From positions 1-45,667 of the forward strand of contig NZ_NTFY01000095.1 of NCBI RefSeq assembly GCF_002289565.1: 45,667 nucleotides of DNA. Reading direction: 5' to 3'. Positions 8,901 to 16,924 of this stretch are shown one piece after another. The position numbers were made by a program, and so were the translations under genes. The stretch is from Rhodopirellula sp. SM50. GTDB taxonomy: Bacteria > Planctomycetota > Planctomycetia > Pirellulales > Pirellulaceae. Each line of letters starts with the position of its first letter. The stretch's first letter is position 1. The notes under the pieces are model-generated. The model made no database searches. It saw only the letters and a program-made list of their open reading frames with translations, and was not told where the DNA came from.

Positions 8901-11111
8901 GTTGCCGATCAAAAGGGTGACGCTGGCACCGAAGTAGTTAGCCGCCGCCAAGTCGGGATTGCCGTCGCCGTTGAAATCCGCACTGCGTATCGAGTTCGGC
9001 CGATTCCCCGCCGGAAGACTGCCTCCATCGACAAACTGACCAGTCTCGCTGCCCAGGAAAATCGAAACGCTGCCGACGGTTTCGTATCGGGAGTGGGCGA
9101 GGTCATCGATTCCATCGCGGTTGAAGTCGGCAGCCACCAGCGTGTCGGCAAACGTGGCATCGGGGCCGACATTGAGTTGGGCGGTCTGAGCGAATGACCC
9201 GTCGGGCGCCACAAACAGCACGCTGACCGTTCCGTCGCCGCTGTTGGCCGTCGCCAAGTCCCGAAAGCCGTTTCCATCGAAGTCGCCTTTGACGATCGAG
9301 TGCGGCTGCCGACCGACTGGCAGCGGAGAATGATTGCTCACTTCGTACTTCATCTCGTCGATCAAGCGATTCAAATCGATCGTGGAATCGTCGCCAATTT
9401 CGTGACGTTGTTGCGCACCCGACTGGAGCACCCAATCCGCCTGATCAGCGTGGTTGTAGATCACCTCGGTCGCGACTGGCCCGATGTTGAATCCGAAAGC
9501 CGTTCCCGGATACAACCCTTTTCCAAAGTTTGCCCAAGTCACTTGCTGAAGAGGATCCCGCACGTGATTGAGCGACATCGCATGGCCGACTTCGTGATAG
9601 ATGTTACCGGTCGGAAAACCACGTAGCGAATCGGCAAGCGAAGATCCCTCTGCTGTTCGGAATCCGCGATGACCATTTCCAGAGTGTCCGGATCCTTCAA
9701 ACCCTCCGGTTCCGTGTGAGATGTAGCTGTCACCTTCGGGTGGCAATACCGTGGTCACATCGACATCATGGCGATCATAGATCGCCTCAAAACCGCCGAT
9801 CAGAAATGCAATATTTTGAGGATCCTCGAACGCCGTTTCGAACGAGCGCCCACGGTGCTCCGCCAACTGTTGATCGAAGTCGAAAAAGAAGAGCGGGACG
9901 TCGCGTTGATTGGCAAACATCCCAATCGTCGAACCGCTAACCGCATAAGCACCGAGTCCCAATTCGGAGGTGGCTTCGATCAGCAGAAAGTAGCGACCGG
10001 GGGTCGAAAGTGCCGGTAGAAGTTGTTGGTCAAAACGCTGCTGATCGGCGTACGCGAGCAACTGACCGTGCCCATTGAGCAGCGTCAGACGTCGACCGGC
10101 AAGCGCCATGTGGTCATTGGAATTGCTACGAAAATCGAAACGAAATGTATCCAATCCACGCCCCTGCAACGCAATCACATCGACGTCGCCGACCGCTTCC
10201 AAAACCGATGCCCTGGTGGTGACCGCTTCGGTGACGTGCCAGACGCTCCCATGATCTTGGAGTTCATTCCCGTGCTCCGGCTCAACCAAGGCGTCTGCGT
10301 AGAGCGACAGCGACGCGGCGTAAGGAAGGGAAGTGGTGGCAGAACTTGGCGTTTTAAACGTTAGGGAATACCGTCCGCTTTGCTGAACCAGATGCACCAA
10401 TCCCAAACCGTTGGTGTCCGCAGCGACGAGTGTTCCGGCCGGATTGCGGAGCGAAATTTCCGGGGCCGCACCGTGTGGATCAAGGGGATCGTTGGCGAAA
10501 TCGAGCGTCAATGTTTGCCCGGCGGAAACTTGAACGGCGAAGACGTCGAGATCCGCGGAGTCAACCAGTTCACCACGAAGCATCGTCGTCCCGGCGATTT
10601 CCGTGGCCTCACTCGCCGACTCGTTCGGTTCGATCTCTTCGCGTCCGTTGAACGGAGTAATGGACACGCTGATGGCGTAATCCGTGCTCGGCAAGTTGAA
10701 GCGATTCCCCGCGTGAACACGTAGAAAATAGTCGCCGGATTTTGGGGCTACAAAAATGCTCCGGAAGAGATCCGTCGATTCGAGCACGACACTGCCCGAA
10801 CCGTCCAGCAAATCGAAAGCCGTAAACGGCTGGCGGTCCCCGCGTGCACTGTCAGAATATCGTGGATCGATGTTCATCGAATCGCCGTGCTGCAGCGATG
10901 TGCGAAAGTAGTCGCTGTCGGTCGGCGTCGAAAACGTCCCGCTCAACACTTGTGTTCCGGAAAACACATCGGCTGCGGCCATTTCGTCATTCGGCTCTGA
11001 CTCCACCACGTTGCCGGCGAGCATCCAGCGTCGCTCAAGTTTCTCAGCCACCAGTCGGCGCAGCAGTCGTTCGCCGCTTGTTCGCTGTCTCCTTCGTGCT
11101 CCGCCCTGCAT
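5907..11111 (-). CDS. Giant secreted protein: PPC-like domains, HExxH protease-like site, FG-GAP propeller, Ig-like domains, dockerin
   Basis: 1734 aa from the ATG at 11111; an in-frame TTG at 11156 is an alternative start. A basic N-terminus with AEKLERRWMLAG matches the motif near the start of many very large planctomycete exported proteins. Two or three pre-peptidase C-terminal-like beta domains (EPNE/SADLDVF) cover roughly residues 40-400. Next comes HEVGHAMSLNH (506-516), an HExxHxxxxxH metzincin-like zinc site with Ser where Gly is usual. Seven FG-GAP/VCBS-like repeats (D-F-N-G-D-G type, about 597-930) could close a seven-bladed propeller. Bacterial Ig-like domains follow (from about 1040). 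The C-terminus has two dockerin-type Ca loops, each DSDxDxDVDGQDYGRFG-like. Probably a cell-surface or secreted protein; actual protease activity is inference. Confidence 0.85.
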   Translation of the reverse strand: MQGGARRRQRTSGERLLRRLVAEKLERRWMLAGNVVESEPNDEMAAADVFSGTQVLSGTFSTPTDSDYFRTSLQHGDSMNIDPRYSDSARGDRQPFTAFDLLDGSGSVVLESTDLFRSIFVAPKSGDYFLRVHAGNRFNLPSTDYAISVSITPFNGREEIEPNESASEATEIAGTTMLRGELVDSADLDVFAVQVSAGQTLTLDFANDPLDPHGAAPEISLRNPAGTLVAADTNGLGLVHLVQQSGRYSLTFKTPSSATTSLPYAASLSLYADALVEPEHGNELQDHGSVWHVTEAVTTRASVLEAVGDVDVIALQGRGLDTFRFDFRSNSNDHMALAGRRLTLLNGHGQLLAYADQQRFDQQLLPALSTPGRYFLLIEATSELGLGAYAVSGSTIGMFANQRDVPLFFFDFDQQLAEHRGRSFETAFEDPQNIAFLIGGFEAIYDRHDVDVTTVLPPEGDSYISHGTGGFEGSGHSGNGHRGFRTAEGSSLADSLRGFPTGNIYHEVGHAMSLNHVRDPLQQVTWANFGKGLYPGTAFGFNIGPVATEVIYNHADQADWVLQSGAQQRHEIGDDSTIDLNRLIDEMKYEVSNHSPLPVGRQPHSIVKGDFDGNGFRDLATANSGDGTVSVLFVAPDGSFAQTAQLNVGPDATFADTLVAADFNRDGIDDLAHSRYETVGSVSIFLGSETGQFVDGGSLPAGNRPNSIRSADFNGDGNPDLAAANYFGASVTLLIGNGDGTFVAGETLTTGGRRSNGIEISDVNDDGNIDLLVSDALGAAVTVLLGRGDGTFESGKRFVVPSDSQDVVALNLNNDRYPDVASISRTTGSIDLFLTDENGDLSLHESIPGSDGSFMLETGDFNGDGHDDLAVPVRNHSIVEVHLNDGEGRFSRAIQFDSGGLYEAGILVEDADGDGADDLWIAESEGDSVRLLTSAPNDPRNDRAVIHASIDAPQQADQFVLQAEAGETYLFDIDAAEYQYSLDAGLVLKNEQGVVIAANSQAIDSGSGIASLDPSLMHSFSVSGRYTLEVVGEHQSQGKYRLKVTPQSAFDDAGPRVLRALPEQDDVIDQTRQLIFWLNDAIDPDSMTPQTIRVVGEHSGLRSGRATFDPVNKILIWTADQLLPVDEYSVTLDGLTDPLGNALDGESAGLHFPSITGNGTAGGALQYSFTIDRTDTTAANLDSVDVVETEYDTHVIHLQFNEHLDIPLTHERDAVVTYSGTDQVFGTADDYTIPLDAFYQRDYSHVESPGHLRLMSRGYLKPGSYRLSADLVDESGKAIALEQLVTIEPTVSPFGVSVTDANFQPGMAHQLGSLQQIEMRFSHPVDPDTLTTDNFRIRYSLDANFFESDDQFLVESDGAIEWQPQTLTAVFRPAAPLPEGFYLVELNGDATGILDTAGEQLDGEFLDSNVAGSGDWAIYADVASGDGRPGGDYRAFFQIVDRTPGAPDLNRVVRHAPLNESTHADSLQFRLEFSEQVGQVDASDFVVVGGSTALVTHVSSVQSTGEIVYELTVSGGDLPDFDGIVGIDLSETHDIQDVLGNPLSEASPEIHDVFFVDNTAPTSGPVVTDDGQHSIVRSVSVTFDSPVIIDEGAFEVQTLGGMAVSITPQFEVLPDGTRATIGFQGALVDAYGSLLDGVYRLAIRDGYVRDAAGNRFDGDSDGKAGGRYVDEFFRLFGDSDGDRDVDGQDYGRFGLSFLKSSSEQGYDSRFDSDRDGDVDGQDYGRFGLNFLKRI

Positions 11112-11566
11112 CTTCGCACTCGCCCTTTCAGATCGAAAAGCCCTCAACCGCCCCAACGCAAGTCATCTCCCCGCTGGAGAGCCCGATGCGTTCCTACGAT
11201 CCGCTCTATACTAGACATTGATACGATGGACTCAAGCACGGGGGGTGCCATCCACGCAATCCGGACGTTTTAGCTACCCAAACGCTGTTTTACGCAGAGA
11301 TTCCGTTACCTTTGACGGGTACGGATGAGCGACGCGGTGTTGGACGATTGGCCGCGAGGCGTGATGCCGGCGGAAAATGAAAGGGCAAAACGGCAGGGGA
11401 AAGTGGACGCGTCAGTCTTAAAGGGTGAAATTCCCTTGCCACCGCTTCCCACGCATTCGCTTCGCGCCGTAGCAAACACACGCCACGTGCGGGCGTGTTT
11501 CCATACCGGCACCGGAGCGGCTCTGCCGGGCGTCAAGTTGTCGCGGGGGCGGCAGGACAAAATGTC
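11112..11566. other. Intergenic region with no convincing gene
   Basis: It separates the dockerin gene from csrA. An open frame of 81 codons exists on the plus strand (11325-11570), but it lacks a good ribosome site, resembles no family I know and overlaps the csrA 3' end. A small hairpin, ACACGCC-ACGTGCG-GGCGTGT, lies near 11478-11498 and might terminate csrA transcription. Promoter elements for the dockerin gene are presumably at the left end but cannot be pinned down. Confidence 0.35.
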
Positions 11567-11773
11567 TTAGGCGACTTGTCGGCGTCGCGAATTCGAGTTC
11601 CGATGATCTTGTCGGTCGGCTGCAAATTGATGCAGTTCGCTACGGTGGATGGCGACCTCTCGCGGGGCTTCAATCCCCACTGAAACGCGGTTTCCCTTGA
11701 TCGCCGTGATGGTCAGCACAATTTCATCACCAATTTGAATTCGCTCGTTCTCTTTCCGTGATAGCACCAACAT
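11567..11773 (-). CDS. csrA: Carbon storage regulator CsrA
   Basis: 68 aa. MLVLSRKENERIQIGDEIVL begins at the ATG at 11773, preceded by AGGGGA. The body VTITAI..VSVGIEAPREVAIHR is the CsrA/RsmA signature, with the RNA-binding Leu4/Arg6 strand and the VGIEAP..VxIHR strand intact. CsrA dimers bind GGA motifs in mRNA leaders and control translation or stability of mRNAs for metabolism, motility and biofilm. The C-terminal tail after residue 50 is basic and variable, as in longer CsrA variants. A hypothetical membrane-protein gene lies upstream on the same strand with a 144-bp gap. Confidence 0.95.
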   Translation of the reverse strand: MLVLSRKENERIQIGDEIVLTITAIKGNRVSVGIEAPREVAIHRSELHQFAADRQDHRNSNSRRRQVA

Positions 11774-11917
11774 GTTTCGTCCCCTGAATGGTTTTGACGT
11801 GAAGTGTGCCAACAGCGTCTGAGCTGTCGCGTGTTGACTTTGCCGGATGCAACGATTGTGCCAATCAGGTGATTGTCCTGCCCATCATGTTGCCATGCCT
11901 TCATACCACTCCAGCGG

Positions 11918-12364
11918 CTATCGCGTTTGATCGTTGAAGACGTCCCAGGTGAGCCACAACATCGCAATGCCCACACCCAGGTACGTCCAATCGAACAGCA
12001 AACTGGCGTGCATCCAGGGCCAGGCGAGTGCCAGATCGAGCGAGCAGAGGACGATCAGCCCACTGGCAACGAGAAACGACAGGATCGTGAACGACTTCTC
12101 GAGCGTGAAGCCGCTGAAGAATTTTCCCAACCTGGATTTGCGTCTTCGCGACTTCGCTGGGGCTGACGTTGCGGCTGCCCCGGTTGCAAACGCCCCGGCG
12201 TGGGGCCGATTCGATCGATCCCACGTCGGATTGATCGCGTGTCGCCGCGGCTGGCGGACATCGTTCTCGCGGGCGCGACGCTCACGACGGCGTGGGCGCC
12301 GCGCTCGATCGGTGGATAAAGAACGGCGGGTTCTGTTTCGTGGTTGATCCAATGTAGCGGGCAT
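11918..12364 (-). CDS. Hypothetical membrane protein with basic N-terminus
   Basis: 148 aa; the family is not recognised. GGAGGAACCTTTC before the ATG at 12364 is a strong ribosome site, so the gene is very probably real. The first 85 residues are highly Arg-rich and probably disordered and cytosolic. Two hydrophobic segments follow, ILSFLVASGLIVLCSLDLAL (about 93-113) and LLFDWTYLGVGIAMLWLTW (about 121-140), before a short polar tail. It lies between a hypothetical gene and csrA on the same strand. No function is assigned. Confidence 0.7.
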   Translation of the reverse strand: MPATLDQPRNRTRRSLSTDRARRPRRRERRARENDVRQPRRHAINPTWDRSNRPHAGAFATGAAATSAPAKSRRRKSRLGKFFSGFTLEKSFTILSFLVASGLIVLCSLDLALAWPWMHASLLFDWTYLGVGIAMLWLTWDVFNDQTR

Positions 12365-12477
12365 GAAAGGTTCCTCCGTTTGATCGACGGGAAACGTTCA
12401 TGCCGTGGAGAGTGCATCCAGCGTGCCAATCAACCTGTCCGGCCGGCGTCGACTCGGTAAGCGGCCTGGGCTCGTCA

Positions 12478-12825
12478 TCACGCTCCAGCCTCGTCTTGGC
12501 TGAACCGATAGCACCATCGGTCGCCGCAGGCCACTAAGTCGTACAAGGCGTAACTGCTCGGCAGATCCGTCGGCTGAACCGATTCGCTCTCGTCCATGTC
12601 GAAAAACCGGGCAATTCGCGATGCGCTAATGGGCAACACCAGCGAAGGCGGCAAATGGTAAATCTTGGCGGGGTCGACGAGCTGTCGATAGCCGTCAAGC
12701 GGTCCGCCCACGAACTCGACCCATTCGTCTCGATCGAGTAAATCGCAGTCGAACGTGGTAAACGCTACATACCAGTGCTCAATCCACTGGCTGGTCCGCG
12801 TCAGAACGTGACCCAAAATATCCAT
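12478..12825 (-). CDS. Conserved-looking hypothetical protein (115 aa)
   Basis: Start placed at the ATG at 12825 because GGAGG lies 8 nt upstream. The frame is open further upstream to 12960, with another possible ATG at 12888. The protein has no signal peptide or membrane segment. It is rich in Trp, Tyr and Asp, with an EWVEFVGGPLDGYRQLV segment (GGPLDG turn), YHLPPSLVLP and a C-terminal YALYDLVACGDRWCYRF strand pair. GGPLDG-type segments occur in small uncharacterised proteins of bacteria and phages, but I do not assign a family. Confidence 0.6.
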   Translation of the reverse strand: MDILGHVLTRTSQWIEHWYVAFTTFDCDLLDRDEWVEFVGGPLDGYRQLVDPAKIYHLPPSLVLPISASRIARFFDMDESESVQPTDLPSSYALYDLVACGDRWCYRFSQDEAGA

Positions 12826-13214
12826 CGAATTGACCTCCGCAGTGCGACAAAAGTCTGACACCACATTGTACAGCATGTTACGGGCCATGCGGCCGACTTG
12901 TCGTGGTCCGATGCCAATTTGTCGCTCCCGTGTCACCGTACCACGACAGCAGACTTCCAATCGGATCAGTGACGGATCCGAGCTTAGCGGAATTCACCCA
13001 GACTGAATTCCGAAGCGGCAATGGCGCCCCCTTTCGGGATGACACCGCCGGGGGATGCGCACCTTGTGATCCAGGTGTTTTTTCCGAGCGGATGGGGACA
13101 TCAATGAGTTTTGGTATCGGGATTTGCAGGGGATTTGTCTCGAACTGCCGACACGGAAACTCTGTGCGGCACCGGGAATCTGACAACCGCCCCCCAAACC
13201 GAAGGAGACATGAA
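12826..13214. other. Divergent intergenic region
   Basis: It separates the minus-strand 115-aa gene from the plus-strand 63-aa gene and must carry both promoters. Frames are open on both strands, but none has a good start with protein-like composition. No strong palindrome or binding site was identified. Confidence 0.3.
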
Positions 13215-13406
13215 ATGATCGGTTTCATCATCATCGAAGTCGACGACGGGTTCACGATTGCCGAAGTCCCCGCAGGTTCCACCCCGGAATCGATCGCCAC
13301 GCAATTCGGCGGCGTCCTGGTCGAGGGCGGCCCGTACAAGTCGTTCGCCGAAGCATCCGACGTGCTGGCGACGTTGCCGAACCCGTACGAATCCGAACGC
13401 CTCTAG
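13215..13406 (+). CDS. Small hypothetical protein (63 aa)
   Basis: GAAGGAGACATGAA immediately before the ATG at 13215 is an excellent ribosome site, which fixes the start. The sequence MIGFIIIEVDDGFTIAEVP.. GSTPESIATQFGGVLVEGGPY..SFAEASDVLATLP looks like a compact alpha/beta fold with two strands and a C-terminal helix. No membrane segment or cysteines. The family is not recognised. It is followed within 60 bp by the first long palindromic element. Confidence 0.7.
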   Translation: MIGFIIIEVDDGFTIAEVPAGSTPESIATQFGGVLVEGGPYKSFAEASDVLATLPNPYESERL

Positions 13407-13463
13407 TGCTCTGTCAGCCTTCAATTTTCGGGATAGGTTTGTCGAGCGGAAAAGGGGCAGGTA

Positions 13464-13743
13464 CGAATGGCACGGGCATAAGCGTTGGTGTGCAGGCTTT
13501 AGCCCAATGCCGCTAAGTGAAGCGTCGTTTCTTCAGATGAGGGCCCGTAGGCTCGCGCCAAACGGCTGATATTCGTTTGAGATCAGCCGGTTCGCGCCAG
13601 CGTCCGGGCCCCCTCATTCATGTTAACTTAGCGGTATTGGGCTTTAGCCGCCCACTATCGCTGCGTGACAGCGACCGGGGATCGCCTAAAGGCTAGACAC
13701 CAACGGTTGCTGAATCCCGTTTTGCTAATGCCCGTGCCATTCG
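13464..13743. repeat. Long palindromic element, copy 1
   Basis: About 280 bp. The outermost ends are a perfect 16-bp inverted repeat, CGAATGGCACGGGCAT at 13464-13479 and its complement at 13728-13743. Inside are asymmetric flanks (left GTTGGTGTGCAGGCTTTAGCC, right TCGCTGCGT..AGCGACCGGG..CGCCTAAAGGCTA). A long inverted repeat opens with GGCTTTAGCCCAAT and closes with ATTGGGCTTTAGCC. The centre holds two facing ~30-bp units, GGGCCCGTAGGCTCGCGCC.. CTGAT and ATCAGCCGGTTCGCGCC..GGGCC. Copies 2 and 3 are at 36006-36258 and 41531-41779. It has no coding capacity and is a MITE/REP-like dispersed element. Confidence 0.9.
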
Positions 13744-13988
13744 GGGCACAGCATTGGTACAGCGGTTGCGATAGCGTTCGCCGCCGCTGGCGTTGTGCCA
13801 AATTGACGGTGGCTCCGCAGCGGCAGGGCCAAATGGTTGTGCAATGTCCAAGGAAAGGTGGAGGACATTTCATGGCAACTACGGCGAACGTTTACGTTTC
13901 CCCATGACAGATGACGCTCGCCCCTTGACTGGTGATTCGGACGTGTGATGATGAACTCGGAATTCATCCTTTCTTCGTGCCCGCGAAC

Positions 13989-14345
13989 ATGACATCGCGC
14001 CGACTCAGCCGCGCTTTCCACTTACGCCAGACGCTTGTCTGGGCGTGCGTCGTCGGCTTTGGTTTCGGTATCTTTGCTTCGCCCTGCTCCGCCCGTCTCG
14101 ACCGGGAAGACCGACAGACGCGACTGGTTGGCAGCGTTCTGGATCAGGCTGCGGTGCCGGGTGAATCGATCGGCCAATTCGATCGAGAGGGTTCCAAGCC
14201 GGGGCAACCCAATGCGATGTTTGCCCTCGTCGCGCTTCGTGGCTTTGACAGACTGCAGCTCGAAAACCATTCGCTCTTGCGCTCCGGCGAGGCTTGGCAC
14301 GGACGAACATCTCTCACCGCGCTCGGAGTTCGTTTGCAGATTTAG
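13989..14345 (+). CDS. Possible small exported protein (118 aa, doubtful)
   Basis: From the ATG at 13989 the frame gives MTSRRLSRAFHLRQTLVWA followed by CVVGFGFGIFASPCSA, which resembles a signal peptide. The rest (RLDREDRQTRLVGSVLDQAA..) is polar and matches nothing I recognise. No clear ribosome site is present, and competing frames are open on the other strand. It could be a real lineage-specific gene or chance. Confidence 0.35.
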   Translation: MTSRRLSRAFHLRQTLVWACVVGFGFGIFASPCSARLDREDRQTRLVGSVLDQAAVPGESIGQFDREGSKPGQPNAMFALVALRGFDRLQLENHSLLRSGEAWHGRTSLTALGVRLQI

Positions 14346-14449
14346 ACGCGGGACGATTTTTCATTATCCCTGAAATTTTCTGCAACCTGAACCCGTCTCA
14401 GATGCGGCTGCCGGCTTGAACCGTGCAACCGGTCTGCCTGGAGATCGCA

Positions 14450-15088
14450 ATGTCCAAGCCCAATACTCTGCCCAATACACTTTCGCGTGCCATCACCGCA
14501 GCCGTCGGTGCTGCCCATCAACCTGACTCCGCCGCCACACCGCCCGACGGCGGCGACCTGCCAAGGTCCGTTTTCAACCAGATCAGGAGTGGCAACTACG
14601 CCGCTGCCTACCTCTCGTTACGCACGCTTCCCCCCAACCACGTCCATCGAATTTGTTTGGGGGTGTGCGCGATGCGAATGGGGAAGATCGACGAAGCCAT
14701 CCAGATCTTCCGTGGCCTGTCGCTCAACCCCGGTACCACCGTCGTTCGCGGTGACGCCGATGATGTGTTGCTGATCAATTATGCGACCGCCTTGCTGTTG
14801 GGCAACTTGCCCAGCGGAGCGCTCGACGTGCTGGGGGAACTGAAAGACCGCGACGCGCCGGCAGCCGTTGAAATCCGGTCGGCTATCGATCGCTGGGCCC
14901 GCGGCCTTTCGTTTTGGCGACGGCTGGACTGGAAGCTCAATCACATCGAACCGCCGAATCGCGCGGTACCGATTGACTTCGCCCCCGGAATCTTCCCGAT
15001 CGCGATCCCGCCATCGCCCCCGCGCCCGTTGACAGGAAAATCTTCGGCACCGCACGCTCAGGACCAGATCACCTTGAGCGATCGTTAG
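14450..15088 (+). CDS. TPR-like protein (212 aa)
   Basis: The start at 14450 is chosen because TGGAGATCGCA precedes it; an in-frame GTG at 14423 is less likely. After a polar N-terminus (about 45 residues), helix pairs resembling tetratricopeptide repeats follow: FNQIRSGNYAAAYLSLRTLP, LGVCAMRMGKIDEAIQIFRGL (a good TPR helix A/B), then LLINYATALLLGNLPSGALDVLGEL. The C-terminus is Pro-rich and basic. There is no signal peptide, so it is probably a cytosolic adaptor. Partner and pathway are unknown. Confidence 0.7.
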   Translation: MSKPNTLPNTLSRAITAAVGAAHQPDSAATPPDGGDLPRSVFNQIRSGNYAAAYLSLRTLPPNHVHRICLGVCAMRMGKIDEAIQIFRGLSLNPGTTVVRGDADDVLLINYATALLLGNLPSGALDVLGELKDRDAPAAVEIRSAIDRWARGLSFWRRLDWKLNHIEPPNRAVPIDFAPGIFPIAIPPSPPRPLTGKSSAPHAQDQITLSDR

Positions 15089-15112
15089 AAAGATGGTCGA
15101 CCACATCATCCG

Positions 15113-15231
15113 GTGCCACCCACCGACTCTGCCTGCGACATCCGCTTGCATTTGGTAGGTGGCACGATTCTCTCTGGTATCCCGGAGGGATTTCAGCGAG
15201 TAGCCGGAGGTCAGCGCAGCGCCACCTCCGG
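15113..15231. repeat. Short inverted repeats in the gap before the sulfatase
   Basis: GTGCCACC at 15113-15120 pairs with GGTGGCAC at 15158-15165. CCGGAGGT at 15204-15211 pairs with ACCTCCGG at 15224-15231. Both are intergenic. They may be transcription terminators or dispersed intergenic repeats; neither has a U-tract. Confidence 0.4.
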
Positions 15232-15341
15232 TCGCTGCACCGTACTCAACGGATCGCCCCGGACCCTCATTTGGTGCCACCGTCTGCTCTAATGTGTCCA
15301 ACCACTCCTCTCTCTCGACAGCGATCATTCAGCAAGTTGGT

Positions 15342-16523
15342 ATGAAACTCTTGACGTTCCTCAGCGTCGCCGTCCTAGGCATGGCGACATCCCTTTGCAC
15401 GGCGTCCTTTTGCACGGCGGATCGTCCCAATGTCGTTTTTGTCATCACGGATGACCAGGGGTACGGTGACTTGGGGTTCACGGGAAACCCTGTGATCCAG
15501 ACGCCCCACCTGGACAAGCTCGCCGAGGAATCGGTCTGGTTGGAAGACTTTCACGTGGCGCCGTCGTGTTCGCCAACCCGGTCGTCGATGCTGACAGGGC
15601 GTTGGACGAATCGAACCGGCGTCTGGCATACGTTCTTTGCTCGCGCGATGATGTACGAGGACGAGGTGACGATTGCGGATCATTTCCAGGCCGCCGGTTA
15701 CGCGACCGGGATGTTCGGGAAATGGCACCTCGGTGATCACTATCCCTATCGCCCGCACGACCGGGGCTTTGACGAAGCCTACTGCATCCGAGGCGGGGCG
15801 ACCGGGGTGACCGCGGACTACTGGGACAACGACTATTTCGACGACTATCATTTCCGCAACGGTCAAGCGACGGAGTCGACCGGCTACAGCACGGACGTGT
15901 TCTTTGCCGAAAGCCAACGATTCATCAAAGAGCAGGTCGCGCGCAAGACCCCTTTCTTCGCCTGGATCGCCACCACCGCGCCCCACAAACCTTGGGTCTG
16001 TCCGCCTGAGTATTCGACGCTCTATCCGAACCAGGACGAGCGTGCCGCCGCGTTCTACGGAATGTTAACCAACATCGATCAGAACATCGGTCGTCTGCGA
16101 GCTGCCCTGGAAGAATTGGGCGTTGCCGACAATACCCTTTTCGTCTTCACGACCGACAACGGTTCGGTCGGTCCCAAAGAATTTAATGCCGGCATGCGCG
16201 GCGGCAAGATCAGCCCGTACGAAGGTGGGCATCGCGTTCCGTTCGCGCTCCACTGGCCTGATGGTGGTTACTCAGAACATGTTCGAGTGGGTGAACTAAC
16301 ACATATGGTCGATGTTTTGCCAACGTTGCTGGACCTGTGCGGCGTCCAGCCCAGCAAAGATGTCGCCCTGGACGGCCGGTCAATTCGCAAGTTGCTCTCC
16401 GGAGATGGCGATCCTTCGTTTGACTGGGAAAGCCGCGTGGTCGTCTCCGATTCGCAGAGGGTTCAACATCCTCGAAACCGGTCGCCGCCGACGACGTCTC
16501 AATTCGTTTCACCCATCGATTGA
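15342..16523 (+). CDS. Sulfatase (arylsulfatase-type), C-terminally truncated
   Basis: 393 aa with a signal peptide (MKLLTFLSVAVLGMATSLCT..). Catalytic features of the family are present: DRPNVVFVITDDQGYGD with Asp37/Asp38, SCSPTRSSMLTGR with Cys76 in the CxPxR site converted to formylglycine, GKWH at 126-129, TTAPHKPW, and FTTDNG near 270. It would hydrolyse sulfate esters outside the cytoplasm. Similarity ends at VVVSDSQRVQHP, and the last ~20 residues (RNRSPPTTSQFVSPID) are out of family, whereas sulfatases of this class usually continue for another 80-120 residues. The C-terminal subdomain is therefore lost and the enzyme may be inactive. Confidence 0.88.
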   Translation: MKLLTFLSVAVLGMATSLCTASFCTADRPNVVFVITDDQGYGDLGFTGNPVIQTPHLDKLAEESVWLEDFHVAPSCSPTRSSMLTGRWTNRTGVWHTFFARAMMYEDEVTIADHFQAAGYATGMFGKWHLGDHYPYRPHDRGFDEAYCIRGGATGVTADYWDNDYFDDYHFRNGQATESTGYSTDVFFAESQRFIKEQVARKTPFFAWIATTAPHKPWVCPPEYSTLYPNQDERAAAFYGMLTNIDQNIGRLRAALEELGVADNTLFVFTTDNGSVGPKEFNAGMRGGKISPYEGGHRVPFALHWPDGGYSEHVRVGELTHMVDVLPTLLDLCGVQPSKDVALDGRSIRKLLSGDGDPSFDWESRVVVSDSQRVQHPRNRSPPTTSQFVSPID

Positions 16524-16633
16524 CCGCGGGCGGGCACAAGTTTTCGCCGTACTTTTCGCTCAAACCCGCCGCCGACGCCGCCCGGGGAGATGAGCTGGGA
16601 TGCTATTACCTGGCAGTCACGCGGTTGAAATAG
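16472..16633 (+). pseudogene. 3' tail of an unrelated gene joined to the sulfatase end
   Basis: In a different frame from the sulfatase, an open stretch ends at a TAG at 16631-16633. It encodes VSIRFTHRLTAGGHKFSPYF..GDELGCYYLAVTRLK, which looks like a genuine protein C-terminus (ordered strands, charged terminal Lys). It has no start and does not resemble a sulfatase C-terminus. The simplest reading is a deletion that fused the 5' part of a sulfatase gene to the 3' end of another gene. The family is not recognised. Confidence 0.45.
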
Positions 16634-16686
16634 CAATCATGAAACAGAGGTAAGAAGATTCGTCATTTGGTGGTGCCATCGGTGAT

Positions 16687-16881
16687 TCACTTCGTCAGGA
16701 CGAGCTTGCCTTGGCGGGTGCTTTGCAGTCGGTAGAGCTTGCCTTGGTATTCAATCCAAACCTCGTCTCCGCAACGCGCGAGATCTGAAAAACGCACGAT
16801 CTTGCGGAGTGAATTGTCGAGATTCATTCCCGCTATTTCCGAAAGATTGGCGTGCTGATCGTCGCTAGGATTGGAAGACAT
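16687..16881 (-). CDS. hemP: Hemin uptake protein HemP
   Basis: 64 aa. The C-terminal half, VWIEYQGKLYRLQSTRQGK then LVLTK, is the hallmark of HemP (I.I.H.G..YRLR.TR.GKLILTK). The N-terminus is polar and variable. HemP is a small cytosolic protein linked to heme or iron uptake; in several bacteria it acts as a regulator of the hemin receptor operon. The gene is monocistronic here, with no heme receptor or TonB gene in the window. A Fur-box-like palindrome (16925-16941) lies 43 bp upstream of its start, consistent with iron-repressed expression. Confidence 0.85.
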   Translation of the reverse strand: MSSNPSDDQHANLSEIAGMNLDNSLRKIVRFSDLARCGDEVWIEYQGKLYRLQSTRQGKLVLTK

Positions 16882-16924
16882 GGGTAGGCCGAATTGGGGG
16901 GAGACTCACCACGAAAACAGCATG

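Noticed and set aside
11325..11570. 81-codon plus-strand frame before csrA
   Set aside because: No clear ribosome site or family, and its end overlaps the csrA 3' end; noted only within the intergenic entry.
13872..13907. 11-codon frame MATTANVYVSP with a GGTGGAGGACATTTC ribosome-like site
   Set aside because: Too short to support as a gene without conservation evidence, although the ribosome-like site is good; it could be the start of a frameshifted relic.
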